A stretch of 34,690 nt of DNA from Bacillota bacterium (GTDB lineage: Bacteria > Chloroflexota > Dormibacteria > Dormibacterales > Dormibacteraceae). The stretch lies in NCBI GenBank assembly GCA_021323605.1, contig JAJPKS010000302.1, positions 1 to 34,690 on the forward strand, given 5' to 3'. The first letter of the stretch is position 1. Every line of letters begins with the position of its first letter. Under the pieces are notes generated by a model. That model was given only the letters and a program-made list of their open reading frames with translations. It had not been told where the DNA came from and did not search any database. Shown piece after piece: positions 9,295 through 18,748 of the stretch. Position numbers and translations under genes: made by a program.

Positions 9295-10419
9295 TCAGGA
9301 CCGCCGCATCTGGTCGACGTATGCGGCGGTGGCGCTCAAGTAGGCGTCCACCACCCCGGGGCGGGCCGCCTCGCCCATGGTGCCGACGCGAAAGATGCGG
9401 CCCGCCAGCTCGCCCAGGCCTCCGCCCAGGCGCAGCCGCCGCTCGCGCCGCAACCAGGCCAGGTAGTCGTCCACGTCCATGCCGGGCAGGGCCCAGACCG
9501 CGGTCGTGACCGGGGAGGCGTCGCCGTCGGCCACCACCAGCTCGAAGCCCAGCTCCCGGAGCCCGTCCCGGATGCGGGCGGTGGCGGCCGCCAGCCGGGC
9601 CTGGTGGGCCTCCAGCCCTCGCGCCACGATCGCCTCCAGGGCCACCGCCAGGGCGTCGATGGCCTGGGTGGGCATGGTGGTCGGGTGGGGATGCCAGGCG
9701 CCCCACTGGTCCGCGTACCGCCGCCAGGTGGCGAGGTTCAGGTACCATCCCGCGGCCTTGGGCCTTCCGTCCTCGATCACCTCCCGGGCGTGTGCCCCGA
9801 CCGCCACCGGGGCCAGGCCGACCGGCCCCCCGAGGCACTTGTTGCTCACGCCCACGCAGAGGTCGACGTCCCAGGCATCCATCTCCAGCGGGACGCCGCC
9901 CAGCGACGAGACGGCGTCCACGACCGTCAGCAAACCGTGCTCCCGGGCGAGCGGGCACAGGTCGGCGATGGGGTTCAGCAGCCCCAGGCTGGTCTCGTGG
10001 TGCACCACCGCCAGCGCCCGGGCGCGCGGATGCCGGCGGACGGCGTCCTCCACCGCCTCCGGCGACAGCGGACGGCGGTCACCGGCGGTCACCAGGTGGA
10101 CCCGCAGACCCAGGGCCCGGGCGATCGCCGCCAACCGCTCGCCGAAGAGACCGTTGACGCCCACCAGGACCTCGTCACCGGGCGCCAGGGCGCTGGCCAG
10201 GCAGGCCTCCAGCCCGGCCGTGCCCGGCCCGAAGAGGCAGAACACCTCGCCCCGGGTGCGGAAGATGGTCGCCAAGGTGGCGGTCAGGCGACGGTAGCGC
10301 TCGGTCCAGTCGCCCCCGTAGTGGGCCCTGGCCGGGCCGCCCATCTCCGTCCGCACCTCGGGGCTGAGCGACACCGGGCCGGGGATCAGCAGCAACTCCT
10401 CCGGCACCCGCACCGCCAC
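9295..10419 (-). CDS. Class-V aminotransferase (serine-pyruvate/alanine-glyoxylate type)
   Basis: LLIPGPVSLSPEVRTEMGGPARAHYGGDWTERYR; VVDAVSSLGGVPLEMDAWDVDLCVGVSNKCLGGPVGLAPVAVG (PLP Lys region). Confidence 0.9.
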   Translation of the reverse strand: MAVRVPEELLLIPGPVSLSPEVRTEMGGPARAHYGGDWTERYRRLTATLATIFRTRGEVFCLFGPGTAGLEACLASALAPGDEVLVGVNGLFGERLAAIARALGLRVHLVTAGDRRPLSPEAVEDAVRRHPRARALAVVHHETSLGLLNPIADLCPLAREHGLLTVVDAVSSLGGVPLEMDAWDVDLCVGVSNKCLGGPVGLAPVAVGAHAREVIEDGRPKAAGWYLNLATWRRYADQWGAWHPHPTTMPTQAIDALAVALEAIVARGLEAHQARLAAATARIRDGLRELGFELVVADGDASPVTTAVWALPGMDVDDYLAWLRRERRLRLGGGLGELAGRIFRVGTMGEAARPGVVDAYLSATAAYVDQMRRS

Positions 10420-10438
10420 CAGTGTAGGGGTTGCGAAG

Positions 10439-11050
10439 GTGCGTAGCGCCCGCGACCGGCAAGACGACCGCCACCCGGGCGAGCGGTGGCCGCTGTTCGA
10501 GGAGCTCGGTTTCGACGGCGTCTGGTCTGTGCGGCCATCTCATCCAGCCCAGCCGGCCGGACGGTCCCTGCTTCGAGGGCCCGGACCTCCTGGCGGTGCT
10601 CGCCACTCGAACCCGTCGCATCCGGATCGGCGTCCTGGCCGGCTCCAACACCTTCCGCCACCCGGCCCTCCTGGCCCGAGGTGATCACCGATCACGTGTC
10701 CGGCGTCCGGCTGGAGCTGGGCCTGGGGCCGGTACCGGCGATAGGCGGTCCTGGGATGGACGCCCTGAGTCCTCGCCCACCCCTTCGGGTTGACGAAACG
10801 GCCGCGATCGTCCCTGACCAAGCAACGGTTCCCGACCCTCCCAGGACGATCCCTGGTCGTCGGTCGGCGCCTTGGTCCAGTTGATCGATCGCTGCCGCGA
10901 GGCGGGGATCACGGGGTTCATCCTCGACCATCCCCGGGACGACCAGCTCGACGTGCTGGAGCGGGTGGCGGCCGGGATCATACCCGGCTGCGGGCCGACC
11001 CTCGCCGTGTCCCGGAGCCGGGCCAGGCGGACCGGCCGGCACTATGCTAG
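10439..11050 (+). pseudogene. Decayed LLM-class (luciferase-like, F420/FMN) oxidoreductase
   Basis: Fragments in several frames: PGERWPLFEELGFDGVWS; FEGPDLLAVLATRTRRIRIGVLAGSNTFRHPALLA; VITDHVSGVRLELGLG; then DRCREAGITGFILDHPRDDQLDVLERVAAGIIPG. Frameshifts, and the stretch is too short for an intact gene. Confidence 0.75.
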
Positions 11051-11250
11051 GGCCCGGCGGCCCCTCGCCGGGGACGCATCGAAGGGGATCGGGTGAGCGG
11101 AGACCGCGATCGACGTCTCGCGACCGTGGCCGGCGCCGCCGGCGGGGCGGGGTCGGGTGAGATCACAGGTCGGGTGTCCGGCGCACGGCCCGACCCCGGG
11201 CATCGGGAGGAGGTTCGCCCGCCCGAACTCGAACAGGGAGGTGCAAGTCA

Positions 11251-11706
11251 GTGACCACCGTCAGCGGGATCGACGGCTTGAAGGCGCTCGTGGGCAGGGA
11301 GTGGGGGCCGGGGGAGTGGCTCGAGGTCACCCAGGAGCGGATCGACGCCTTCGCCGACGCCACCGACGACCACCAGTGGATCCACGTCGACGTCGAGCGG
11401 GCGAGGAGCGGGCCCTTCAAGACCACCATCGCCCACGGCTTTTTGACCCTCTCCCTGGTGCCCCGCCTGCGGCGGGGACTCGGGCCGCAGGTCGAGGGGG
11501 TGAGGATGGCGATCAACTACGGGCTGAACCGCGTCCGTTTTCCCTCCCCGGTTCCGGCCGGGTCCCGCGTCCGGGCCAGGGCGAAGAACCTCTCGGTCGA
11601 GGAGGTGCCCGGGGGGGCGCAGCTGGTGGACCAGATCACAGTCGAGGTGGAAGGGCAGGAGAAGCCGGCCTGCGTGGCCGAGCTGGTCACCCGCCTGTAC
11701 TTCTGA
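11251..11706 (+). CDS. MaoC-family (R)-hydratase/dehydratase
   Basis: AFADATDDHQWIHVDVERARSGPFKTTIAHGFLTLSLVPRL hot-dog hydratase motif. Confidence 0.9.
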   Translation: MTTVSGIDGLKALVGREWGPGEWLEVTQERIDAFADATDDHQWIHVDVERARSGPFKTTIAHGFLTLSLVPRLRRGLGPQVEGVRMAINYGLNRVRFPSPVPAGSRVRARAKNLSVEEVPGGAQLVDQITVEVEGQEKPACVAELVTRLYF

Positions 11707-11806
11707 GGCAGGGGATCGGACCCCCGGCCGGGGAAGCCGACGGCGGCCGGTGCCGGCGAAGCGCCCCGCCCCGCCCCCATCACTCCCTCACCCGCCCGGT
11801 CCGGGC

Positions 11807-13267
11807 TCATGGGCCGGGGGGCCGGTCCCGTCCCTCGCCGGCCGCCAGCCGCCGGTCGAGCGCCAGCACGGCCTGGCGGAAGCAGTCCAGCGGCGCCCGG
11901 GCAACGCCGGCCCCGATCTGACCCTGGGGCTCGGCGGCGTGCAGGATGCCGGTGTCGATCATCGGGGCCACCTCCAACTCCACCACCCGGCGCGCGTCCA
12001 CGCCGACGGGCGAGCCCTGGAAGTCGAGGAAGGGCAGCTTGAAGCGGCCGCTGCGCGCGACGCAGATCGAGCCGAAGGTCGCGGTCGCCTCGAAGGCCCC
12101 GGCGATCCCGCCCAGGAAGCTGGCCACGGCCGGCGAGGCCGCGGCCGCCGCTCCGCCCAGCCCCACCAGCTCCAGCACCGCGCTGTCGCCGATGTCGGGA
12201 GCACCGTCCTCGGGGCCGTAGCCGGGCTGGTACAGGGCGTTGCCGACCGGAGGCGCCGGAGCCGTGAACCAGCCTTCGAACCCGCCCAGGCGGACGCCGA
12301 AGGTGGTGCCGTTGCGGGCCATGCCCACCACCACGCTCGACCCCTCGACCTGCGCCGCCCAGTCGACGGTGGCCTTGGCGGCGGCCATGGCCAGGTTGAG
12401 GAAGAACAGGTGGTTCCAGGAGAGGAAGCGGGCCAGCTCCGGCATCCCCGGGTGCCGGCCGGTGACCAGGTGGGGCAAGAGCGCACGCAGCAGCAGGTTG
12501 GTGGTCGCCTGGGAGCGGATGTGCACGTCGTCGCCCATCTGCAGCCCCTGGGCGACGAGGGCGAAGAGATCGATCGGTCCGGCGCTTCGGATCGCCTCGG
12601 CCAGCGCCGGCCCGGCCACCTCCCGCAGCCAGATCAGCCGGCGGATCGCCTCCGGCGAGTCGACGCCGAGCCAGGGCGCCTCGCCCGGCCCCTGGTTCAG
12701 GGGGGCGCAGCTGCGGTTGCCGCCGGGGCGGTTCTCGACCACGAAGACGGGGTCCAGCGGGCCGACCACGGTCGCCATCGGGACCACGGTGGCGTGGTGG
12801 TTGGCCGGCTCGAGGCGCACCGCTCCCCGCCCGATCAGGGCCTCGGCCTCCTCCGGCGAGCCGGCCCAGCCCTGGGCCACGGCCGCGGCCCGGGCCGAGC
12901 GCCGCAGCGGGGCACAGACGTCGGCCCAGGCCAGTGGCGGCCCGGGATGCAAGAGCACCCTGCCGTCGGCCTCGGGGACCGCCTCGGCCAGCCTGGAGAC
13001 GCCGACCAGTACGGGCACGCTCTCCTCGAGCCGCCGGACCACCTCGCGATTGGCCTGCTCCACCTGGGATCCCCAGCGACCGTGGAGCCGGGTGAGGGCG
13101 GCGACCAGGTCCGCCCGGCCTCCGGCCGGGATCCGCCAGTCGAGGTCGACGGCGGGGGCGCCCTGGGCCCGCACCGACTCCCCCAGCACCCCCAGGCCGA
13201 CGTTGACCACCCCCACCTCCGAGGGCAGCGCGACCGGCGTCGGCTTCCCTTCGCCCTGCGGCATCAA
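11807..13267 (-). CDS. DUF1116 protein, YlbE/AllG-like (oxamate carbamoyltransferase subunit family)
   Basis: 486 aa; VGVVNVGLGVLGESVRAQGAPAVDLDWRIPAGGRADLVAAL; co-located with FdrA, DUF2877 and carbamate kinase homologues. Confidence 0.85.
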   Translation of the reverse strand: MMPQGEGKPTPVALPSEVGVVNVGLGVLGESVRAQGAPAVDLDWRIPAGGRADLVAALTRLHGRWGSQVEQANREVVRRLEESVPVLVGVSRLAEAVPEADGRVLLHPGPPLAWADVCAPLRRSARAAAVAQGWAGSPEEAEALIGRGAVRLEPANHHATVVPMATVVGPLDPVFVVENRPGGNRSCAPLNQGPGEAPWLGVDSPEAIRRLIWLREVAGPALAEAIRSAGPIDLFALVAQGLQMGDDVHIRSQATTNLLLRALLPHLVTGRHPGMPELARFLSWNHLFFLNLAMAAAKATVDWAAQVEGSSVVVGMARNGTTFGVRLGGFEGWFTAPAPPVGNALYQPGYGPEDGAPDIGDSAVLELVGLGGAAAAASPAVASFLGGIAGAFEATATFGSICVARSGRFKLPFLDFQGSPVGVDARRVVELEVAPMIDTGILHAAEPQGQIGAGVARAPLDCFRQAVLALDRRLAAGEGRDRPPGP

Positions 13268-13375
13268 GGCATCACCTCACCTGCTCACGGACGGGCTGCC
13301 GGCACCGCCCGAGCCCACTCGGCGGTTCGGCGCCGGCTGTTGCGGCGACCCCTGGGATCGCCGAGGATGAAAACA

Positions 13376-13411
13376 CTATAATGCAAGAAATTTTGCCTAT
13401 GGTGAAACAAA
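13376..13411. promoter_or_regulatory. Putative tandem operator B between the divergent YlbE-like and YlbF-like genes
   Basis: CTATAATGCAAGAAA (13376) and CTATGGTGAAACAAA (13397), starts 21 bp apart, in an AT-rich island. CTATAATG also contains a perfect -10-like TATAAT. Confidence 0.5.
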
Positions 13412-14109
13412 CCCCGACGCTGCGCCCCCGCCCGGCCGGGACCACGACCCCGGCGGCGCTCCGGGCACGCTCCCTGAGCGCCGCCGTCCTCCCCCTCCTC
13501 GCCGGTCCGCCCCGGGAGGGCGTCGGGCTGGGGCTCGGCTACGTCGACTTCGGCGGGTACGTCCTCGCCCTGACCCGGCCGGGCCGGCCACGGATGCCGA
13601 ACGGGGTGGAATGCGAGCTGGAGGTCCGGACCGGCGAACGCTGCCGCATCGGCCACGGCCGACTGGCCACCGACGGCGTCGAGGTGCTCCCCGGGCCGGT
13701 CTGGGATCCGGTGCCGGGGGTCGTCTTCCGGCCCCGGCTCGAGATCGAGGAACGGTTTCAGCCCGACGTGGAGCGCCTGGCCGGTCGCGGGGAGGGCCTG
13801 ACCCCCTCCGGGGACGACCTCCTGTGCGGTTACGTCGCCGGGCTCACGCTCTTCCACGGCCGCGCCGAGGAGGCCACGGCCCTGGCCGAGGCCGCCGCCG
13901 CGCGCACCACCCACCTGTCGGCGACGCTGCTCCGGCACGCCGCCCGCGGCGAGCTGCCCGAACCCGCCCACGCTCTGCTCGAGCGCGGCGACCCCGGCCC
14001 GCTCCGCCGCTTCGGGCACTCCTCCGGGCGCTGCCTGTTGATCGGCCTCGCCGCGGCGGCGGCCGGGCCGGCGGCCACCGTCACGGCCGGGGGCGAGGCC
14101 GCGAGATGA
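13381..14109 (+). CDS. DUF2877 protein, YlbF/AllH-like
   Basis: GRGEGLTPSGDDLLCGYVAGLTLF signature of DUF2877. Start may instead be the ATG at 13399. Confidence 0.82.
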   Translation: MQEILPMVKQTPTLRPRPAGTTTPAALRARSLSAAVLPLLAGPPREGVGLGLGYVDFGGYVLALTRPGRPRMPNGVECELEVRTGERCRIGHGRLATDGVEVLPGPVWDPVPGVVFRPRLEIEERFQPDVERLAGRGEGLTPSGDDLLCGYVAGLTLFHGRAEEATALAEAAAARTTHLSATLLRHAARGELPEPAHALLERGDPGPLRRFGHSSGRCLLIGLAAAAAGPAATVTAGGEAAR

Positions 14110-15608
14110 CGGAGCCGGAGGACGCCGGCGCCGTCGGCCCGCCCCGGGAACGGCCCGCCCCCGAGCTGGTGGAGGCTGGCTTCGCGCTCGAGATCGCGGA
14201 CGCCCCCCTTCTGCACGCCGGCCTGAACCTGGCCGACATGGCCCATGTCCTCGCCCTGCGCCGCCGGCAGGTGATCCCCGCCGAGCCGGCCCGACGTCTG
14301 CTGCGCCTGCTCCTGGAGGTCCACCGGCTTCCGGCCCACGACTTCCCCTACGACGCCACCCTCGGCGACGCCTACAACTCCCGCGAGCGCTACTTCATCG
14401 AGCGGCTGGGCACCGACGCCGGCTGGCTCCACGCCGGCCGGCCCCGGCGGGAGGCGGGCCGGGTGGCCCTGCGGCTCCATCTGCGCCGCCTGATCGTCGG
14501 CCTGACGGCCGACCTGGCCGGCTTCGTGGAGGCGCTCTCGGACTTGGCCGCCGCCCACGCCGAGACGGTCATGCCCGACCAGACCTACCTGCAGCAGGCC
14601 CAGCCCTCGACCTTCGGCCACTACGCCCTGACCTTCGCCTACCCGGCGCTTCGGGACTGCGAGCGGCTGCTCCGTGACCTGGACTGGGTGAACCGCAGCC
14701 CGGGCGGGGCCGGTTGCGTGAACGGAAGCCGGCTGCCCCTGGACCGAGAGCTGGTGGCCGATGCGCTCGGCTTCGACGGGGTCATCGAGCACACCCGCGA
14801 CGCCATGTGGCAGACGGACGGCCTGATCGACCTCCTGGCCACCGCCACCAGCGTGGCCAGCAACCTGAGCAAGCTGGCGGAGGATCTGGAGATCTGGGAC
14901 AGCCAGGAGTTCGATTTCGTCGAGCTGGCGGGGCCCTACACCCGGGCCAGCGTGCTCATGCCCCAGAAGCGCAACCCCTACGCGCTCGCCATCGTCCGGG
15001 GCGCCACCGGCGTCCTGATCGGCCGACTCTCCGGCTTCCTGGCCGTGGTCAAGACGCCCTCGGCTCGCTCCGACAACCTGATCTTCGCCTACGGCGAGGT
15101 ACCGCGGTCGCTGGAGATGGCGGGCAAGGTGACCCGGCTGATGCAGGGCGTGGTGGCCACGCTCAAGGTCAACCGGGAGCGGATGTGGGAGGCCCTGCTG
15201 CAGGGGTTCTCCCAGGCCACCGACCTGGCCGAGTACGTCATGCAGGCCTGCGACGTGGACTACCGGAGCGCCTACCTGCTGGTCGGGGCGGCGATCCGCG
15301 AGGCCAGCCGCCGGGGGCTGCGCGGGGTCGACGTGACCGGCGAGATGCTGGATGGGGCGGCCCGCGAACAGCTCGGAAGGACGCTCGGGCTGGCCGGACG
15401 CGACCTCTCCCAGGTGCTCGATCCGCGGGCCATCGTGCTCACCCGGCGGCTCCCGGGCGGAGCCGCGCCCGAGGTCGTGCGGGAGATGGCGGGCCGCTGC
15501 CGTGCCGACGCCCGGGCCGTGCGGGAGCGGGCGGCGAGTCAGGCCAGCCGCTTCGACCGCGCCGAGCGGGAGCTGATCGAGACGGTCGAGGCGCAGGTCA
15601 CGGATTGA
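14106..15608 (+). CDS. Argininosuccinate lyase-like aspartase/fumarase superfamily protein
   Basis: GDAYNSRERYF, MPDQTYLQQAQPSTFGHYAL, RASVLMPQKRNPYALAIVRG (GSSxMPxKxNP-type signature). ATGA overlap with the preceding gene. Confidence 0.9.
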   Translation: MTEPEDAGAVGPPRERPAPELVEAGFALEIADAPLLHAGLNLADMAHVLALRRRQVIPAEPARRLLRLLLEVHRLPAHDFPYDATLGDAYNSRERYFIERLGTDAGWLHAGRPRREAGRVALRLHLRRLIVGLTADLAGFVEALSDLAAAHAETVMPDQTYLQQAQPSTFGHYALTFAYPALRDCERLLRDLDWVNRSPGGAGCVNGSRLPLDRELVADALGFDGVIEHTRDAMWQTDGLIDLLATATSVASNLSKLAEDLEIWDSQEFDFVELAGPYTRASVLMPQKRNPYALAIVRGATGVLIGRLSGFLAVVKTPSARSDNLIFAYGEVPRSLEMAGKVTRLMQGVVATLKVNRERMWEALLQGFSQATDLAEYVMQACDVDYRSAYLLVGAAIREASRRGLRGVDVTGEMLDGAAREQLGRTLGLAGRDLSQVLDPRAIVLTRRLPGGAAPEVVREMAGRCRADARAVRERAASQASRFDRAERELIETVEAQVTD

Positions 15609-16020
15609 GCGGCGCCGGCGCCTCGTCGCCGAGGCCGAAGCTCAGCTGGGGGCCCGTCATCAGCGTGTTGGAGACGTAGCAGTAGCGCACCGCCCGCTCC
15701 ACCAGCCGGCGCAGGCGCTCGCGGTCGGACAGCCCGGCGTCGACCTCGACCCGGATGCGGGCGAACCGCATCCCCTCGTACTCTCCCCGCACTCTGACCG
15801 CGAGGTCGGGAAGGGCCACACCCTCCTTGCGGGCCACGTGGGCCATCGCCATGGTGAAGCAACTGGCCAGGGAGGCCAGCAGGAGCTCGGTCGGCATCGG
15901 CCCCCGGTCGCCGCCGCCGGCGGCGGGCGGCTCGTCGGCCGTGAGCACGAACTGACGGATGGGAATGGTGCAGCGGTAGCCCTCCTCCAGGAAGGCCGCG
16001 ACCTCCAGGTGGCCGGCCAT
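15598..16020 (-). CDS. OsmC-family protein
   Basis: MAGHLEVAAFLEEGYRCTIPIRQFVLTADEPP...PTELLLASLASCFTMAMAHVARKEG: OsmC redox-Cys motif. Confidence 0.85.
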   Translation of the reverse strand: MAGHLEVAAFLEEGYRCTIPIRQFVLTADEPPAAGGGDRGPMPTELLLASLASCFTMAMAHVARKEGVALPDLAVRVRGEYEGMRFARIRVEVDAGLSDRERLRRLVERAVRYCYVSNTLMTGPQLSFGLGDEAPAPLNP

Positions 16021-17204
16021 CAGTCGCCCGGATCCCCCAGCAGGCGCCGGTAGAAGGCGATGTGCTGTCGCCCGCAGCGCTCCCAGCTGTACGCCGCCGC
16101 CACCGCCGGGCCCTGACCACCCAGCTTGGCACGCAGCCCGGGGTCGGTGACCAGGTCGGCCATGGCCGAGGCCAGCGCCTCGCGATCTTCGGGTGGGACC
16201 AGCAGCACCCCCCGGCCGTGCTCCAGGTACTCCCGGAAGACCGGGATGTCGGAGGCGATCACGGGCAGGCTCGAGGCCATCGCCTCCAGGATGGCGAGAC
16301 CCCACCCCTCCCTGGTGGAGGGGAAGACGAAGGCGTCGGCGGCGTGGTACCAGGCCGGGAGCTGCGCATCCGGGACGGTGCCGGGCAGAACCACGTCGCC
16401 GCCTGCGCCGTCCACCCGCAACCCCAGCCCCCGGGCGCGATCCAGCACCATCTCCCGATAGGCGGCGTGGTCCTGGAAGGAGTGGCCGCCCACCACGGCG
16501 AGGCGGAGGGGGAGGTCGAGCCGGGCCCGGACCATGGCCAGGGCCTCGATCAGGGTGAGCGAGTTCTTGCGCGGCTCGATCCCACCCACGGTCAGGAAGA
16601 GGAACCCGCCGTCGAGGCCCAGCCCCCGGCGCAGCCGGGGCCGGGAGCGGTCGCCCTCGCGTGCGAAGCGCCGGGCGTCCACGCCGTTGGTGACCACCTC
16701 GGCCTCGACCCCGTACTCGTGGCGCAGAAGCCGCCGCCAGTACCGGCTCACCACCAGCACCCGGTCCGGATCGACGATCGAGCGACGCTGGCACTCGACC
16801 AGGGCCGGGGTGGTGAAGTCGTCCACGTGGTGGACGGTGCGCACCACTCTCACCGGCAGCCCCGCCTCCCGGACCCGGGTCGCCGCCCGCGCCGCGATGC
16901 AGTCCTGGACGTGCAGCAGATCGAAGCCGGCCGCCGCCCCCATCAACGCCTCGGCCAGGGTGTCCACGTTCCTCCACACCCGCTCCTCGAGCGTCGGCGC
17001 CCATGGCGGCGCCGGGACGATGGTGTGGGGCACATCGAGCGCACGGTAGAAGCCCTGGCCGGGCTCGCCCAGGGCGAAGACGTGGACGGGCTGGCCCAGC
17101 GCCTGCAGCGCCTCGGCCAGGTGGAGCGTGTGCACCACGCCCCCCCGGGGCTTGGTCGAATACGTCACCAGGGCCACCCGGGGGCGCTCTCGCGACGTGC
17201 TCAC
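16020..17204 (-). CDS. GT4 glycosyltransferase, MSMEG_0565 family
   Basis: MSTSRERPRVALVTYSTKPRGGVVHTLHLAEALQALGQPVHVFALG...TVGGIEPRKNSLTLIEAL...FVFPSTREGWGLAILEAMASSLPVIASDIPVFREYL; context with the other MSMEG_0567-0572 homologues supports the subfamily call. Confidence 0.85.
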   Translation of the reverse strand: MSTSRERPRVALVTYSTKPRGGVVHTLHLAEALQALGQPVHVFALGEPGQGFYRALDVPHTIVPAPPWAPTLEERVWRNVDTLAEALMGAAAGFDLLHVQDCIAARAATRVREAGLPVRVVRTVHHVDDFTTPALVECQRRSIVDPDRVLVVSRYWRRLLRHEYGVEAEVVTNGVDARRFAREGDRSRPRLRRGLGLDGGFLFLTVGGIEPRKNSLTLIEALAMVRARLDLPLRLAVVGGHSFQDHAAYREMVLDRARGLGLRVDGAGGDVVLPGTVPDAQLPAWYHAADAFVFPSTREGWGLAILEAMASSLPVIASDIPVFREYLEHGRGVLLVPPEDREALASAMADLVTDPGLRAKLGGQGPAVAAAYSWERCGRQHIAFYRRLLGDPGD

Positions 17205-18748
17205 GCCGGCTCCTCGGCGAAGGCGGGACGGCGCGCGGCCAGCGCCGCCGCCAGCAGCGCCGCCCGGGCGCTGGTCGGAGGGACCAGGCAGCCGGCCTCC
17301 TCCAGCCGGCGACGCTGCCGCTCGTACCCCTGGGGGTCGAGGTCGGTGCCGAGCACGTAGGCCACGATCGCCGGCCCGTCCCCCCGGCGGCCGACCTCGG
17401 CGCAGACCGGGGCCAGCAGGCCGGCCGGATCGGGGTGGGCGCCATGCCCGAGCACGACGTCGAGCAGGATCACCGCCGTGGCGGGATCGTCGGCCTCGGC
17501 CCGGATCCGCTCCAGCCGGGCCTCGGGGTCGAGCATGGGGTGGGGCCGACCCCGGGTGAACTCCTCCTCGCCCAGGTCCAGGCAGACGTGCCCGCCGGCG
17601 GGGGCGGGCAGCCCCCATCCCTCCCGCAACGGGGTGTTGGAGTGGATCGGCCCCAGGCGCGCGGAGAGCAGCACCATGGCTTCGTAACAGAGCGTTCCCC
17701 CGGAGAAGAGGCCGCGGACCGCCCGCCTGGAGGGAGCCAGCCGCCCCATACGCTCCTCGGCGACCGCGGCCAGGCCACGGGCGGGGTCGGGGACGGGCCG
17801 GCCCAGCTGGCGCAGCGCCGCCAGCACCGCCGCCTCGAGGCTCCCGGTCACCCGTACGCCCTCGGGGGCGGACGGCGGTCGCTCCAGGCCGATGAAGGCC
17901 GCCACCGCCGGCTTCGCGCCCAGCTGCGCCAGCAACCGCTCCGCCACCGCCGGCGCCGGGGGTTTGGAGACCAGGAGCAGGAGCCGGGTCTGCGGGTCCG
18001 CCTCGAGCGCACGCAGGGCGGCCGTCGCCATGGGCGCCCCCAGCTCGGCCGAGACGTCCCGGCCGCCCACGCCCACCACGTGGCTGAGGCCGAGTCCACC
18101 CCGGTGCAGCTGTGCCATCACCTCCTGGGCGCCGGTGCCGGCGGCGGCCACCACGCCCACCTCGCCCCGACGCACGACGTTGGCGAAGCCGAGGCCGACG
18201 CCTCCCAGGACCGCGGTCCCGGCCCCCGGCCCCATGACCAGCAGCCCGCGCCGGAGCGCCCTGGACTTGAGCTCGATCTCCGCCTCCAGGGGCACGTTGT
18301 CGCTGAACAGGAGCACGTGAAGGCCATGGTTGAGGGCCTTCTCCGCCTCGAGGGCGGCGAACGCCCCGGGCACCGAGATCAGGGCCAGGTTGGCGTCGGG
18401 CAGGAGCGCGAGCGCCTCGTCGAGGGTGCGCGGTCGGCGCTCGGCCGCCCCGGTCGAGGGAGGCTCGACCGTCGCCGCCAGCAGCGTCCCCTCCCCGGCC
18501 GCCAGTGCCCGCTCGGCGTCGGCCTCGGAGGCGGCCCGGACGGCCAGGACGAGGTCGTTGGCCCCGGCCTCGGCGAGCTCCGGGTGGCGAAACCCCTCCT
18601 CGGCCAGCCGCTCCCGGTTCTGGGGGGTCGCCATCAGGGCCGCCGCCCACTCGACCCCGTCGCTCCCCTGCATGGCCCGGGCGGCGGCGAGGAGCAGGGT
18701 GGAGTCGACGTAGGTGTTGGGGCGAAGGCGAACGCGGCCGGTGCTCAT
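17201..18748 (-). CDS. fdrA: FdrA-family protein (AllF-like, acyl-CoA synthetase-like fold)
   Basis: 515 aa; VRLRPNTYVDSTLLLAAARAMQGSDGVEWAAALMATPQNRERL typical FdrA N-terminus; VMGPGAGTAVLGGVGLGFANVVRRGEVGVVAAAGTGAQEVM. Confidence 0.9.
   Translation of the reverse strand: MSTGRVRLRPNTYVDSTLLLAAARAMQGSDGVEWAAALMATPQNRERLAEEGFRHPELAEAGANDLVLAVRAASEADAERALAAGEGTLLAATVEPPSTGAAERRPRTLDEALALLPDANLALISVPGAFAALEAEKALNHGLHVLLFSDNVPLEAEIELKSRALRRGLLVMGPGAGTAVLGGVGLGFANVVRRGEVGVVAAAGTGAQEVMAQLHRGGLGLSHVVGVGGRDVSAELGAPMATAALRALEADPQTRLLLLVSKPPAPAVAERLLAQLGAKPAVAAFIGLERPPSAPEGVRVTGSLEAAVLAALRQLGRPVPDPARGLAAVAEERMGRLAPSRRAVRGLFSGGTLCYEAMVLLSARLGPIHSNTPLREGWGLPAPAGGHVCLDLGEEEFTRGRPHPMLDPEARLERIRAEADDPATAVILLDVVLGHGAHPDPAGLLAPVCAEVGRRGDGPAIVAYVLGTDLDPQGYERQRRRLEEAGCLVPPTSARAALLAAALAARRPAFAEEPA

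Noticed and set aside
11750-13381. 543-aa plus-strand ORF
   Set aside because: Antisense to the DUF1116 gene, which has clear family motifs on the minus strand.
13611-15608. 665-aa plus-strand ORF
   Set aside because: Only the part from ATG 14106 is ArgH-like; the upstream part is an alternative frame of the DUF2877 gene.
15598-17445. 615-aa minus-strand ORF
   Set aside because: Only the last 140 codons (from 16020) are OsmC; the remainder is out-of-frame with the glycosyltransferase.
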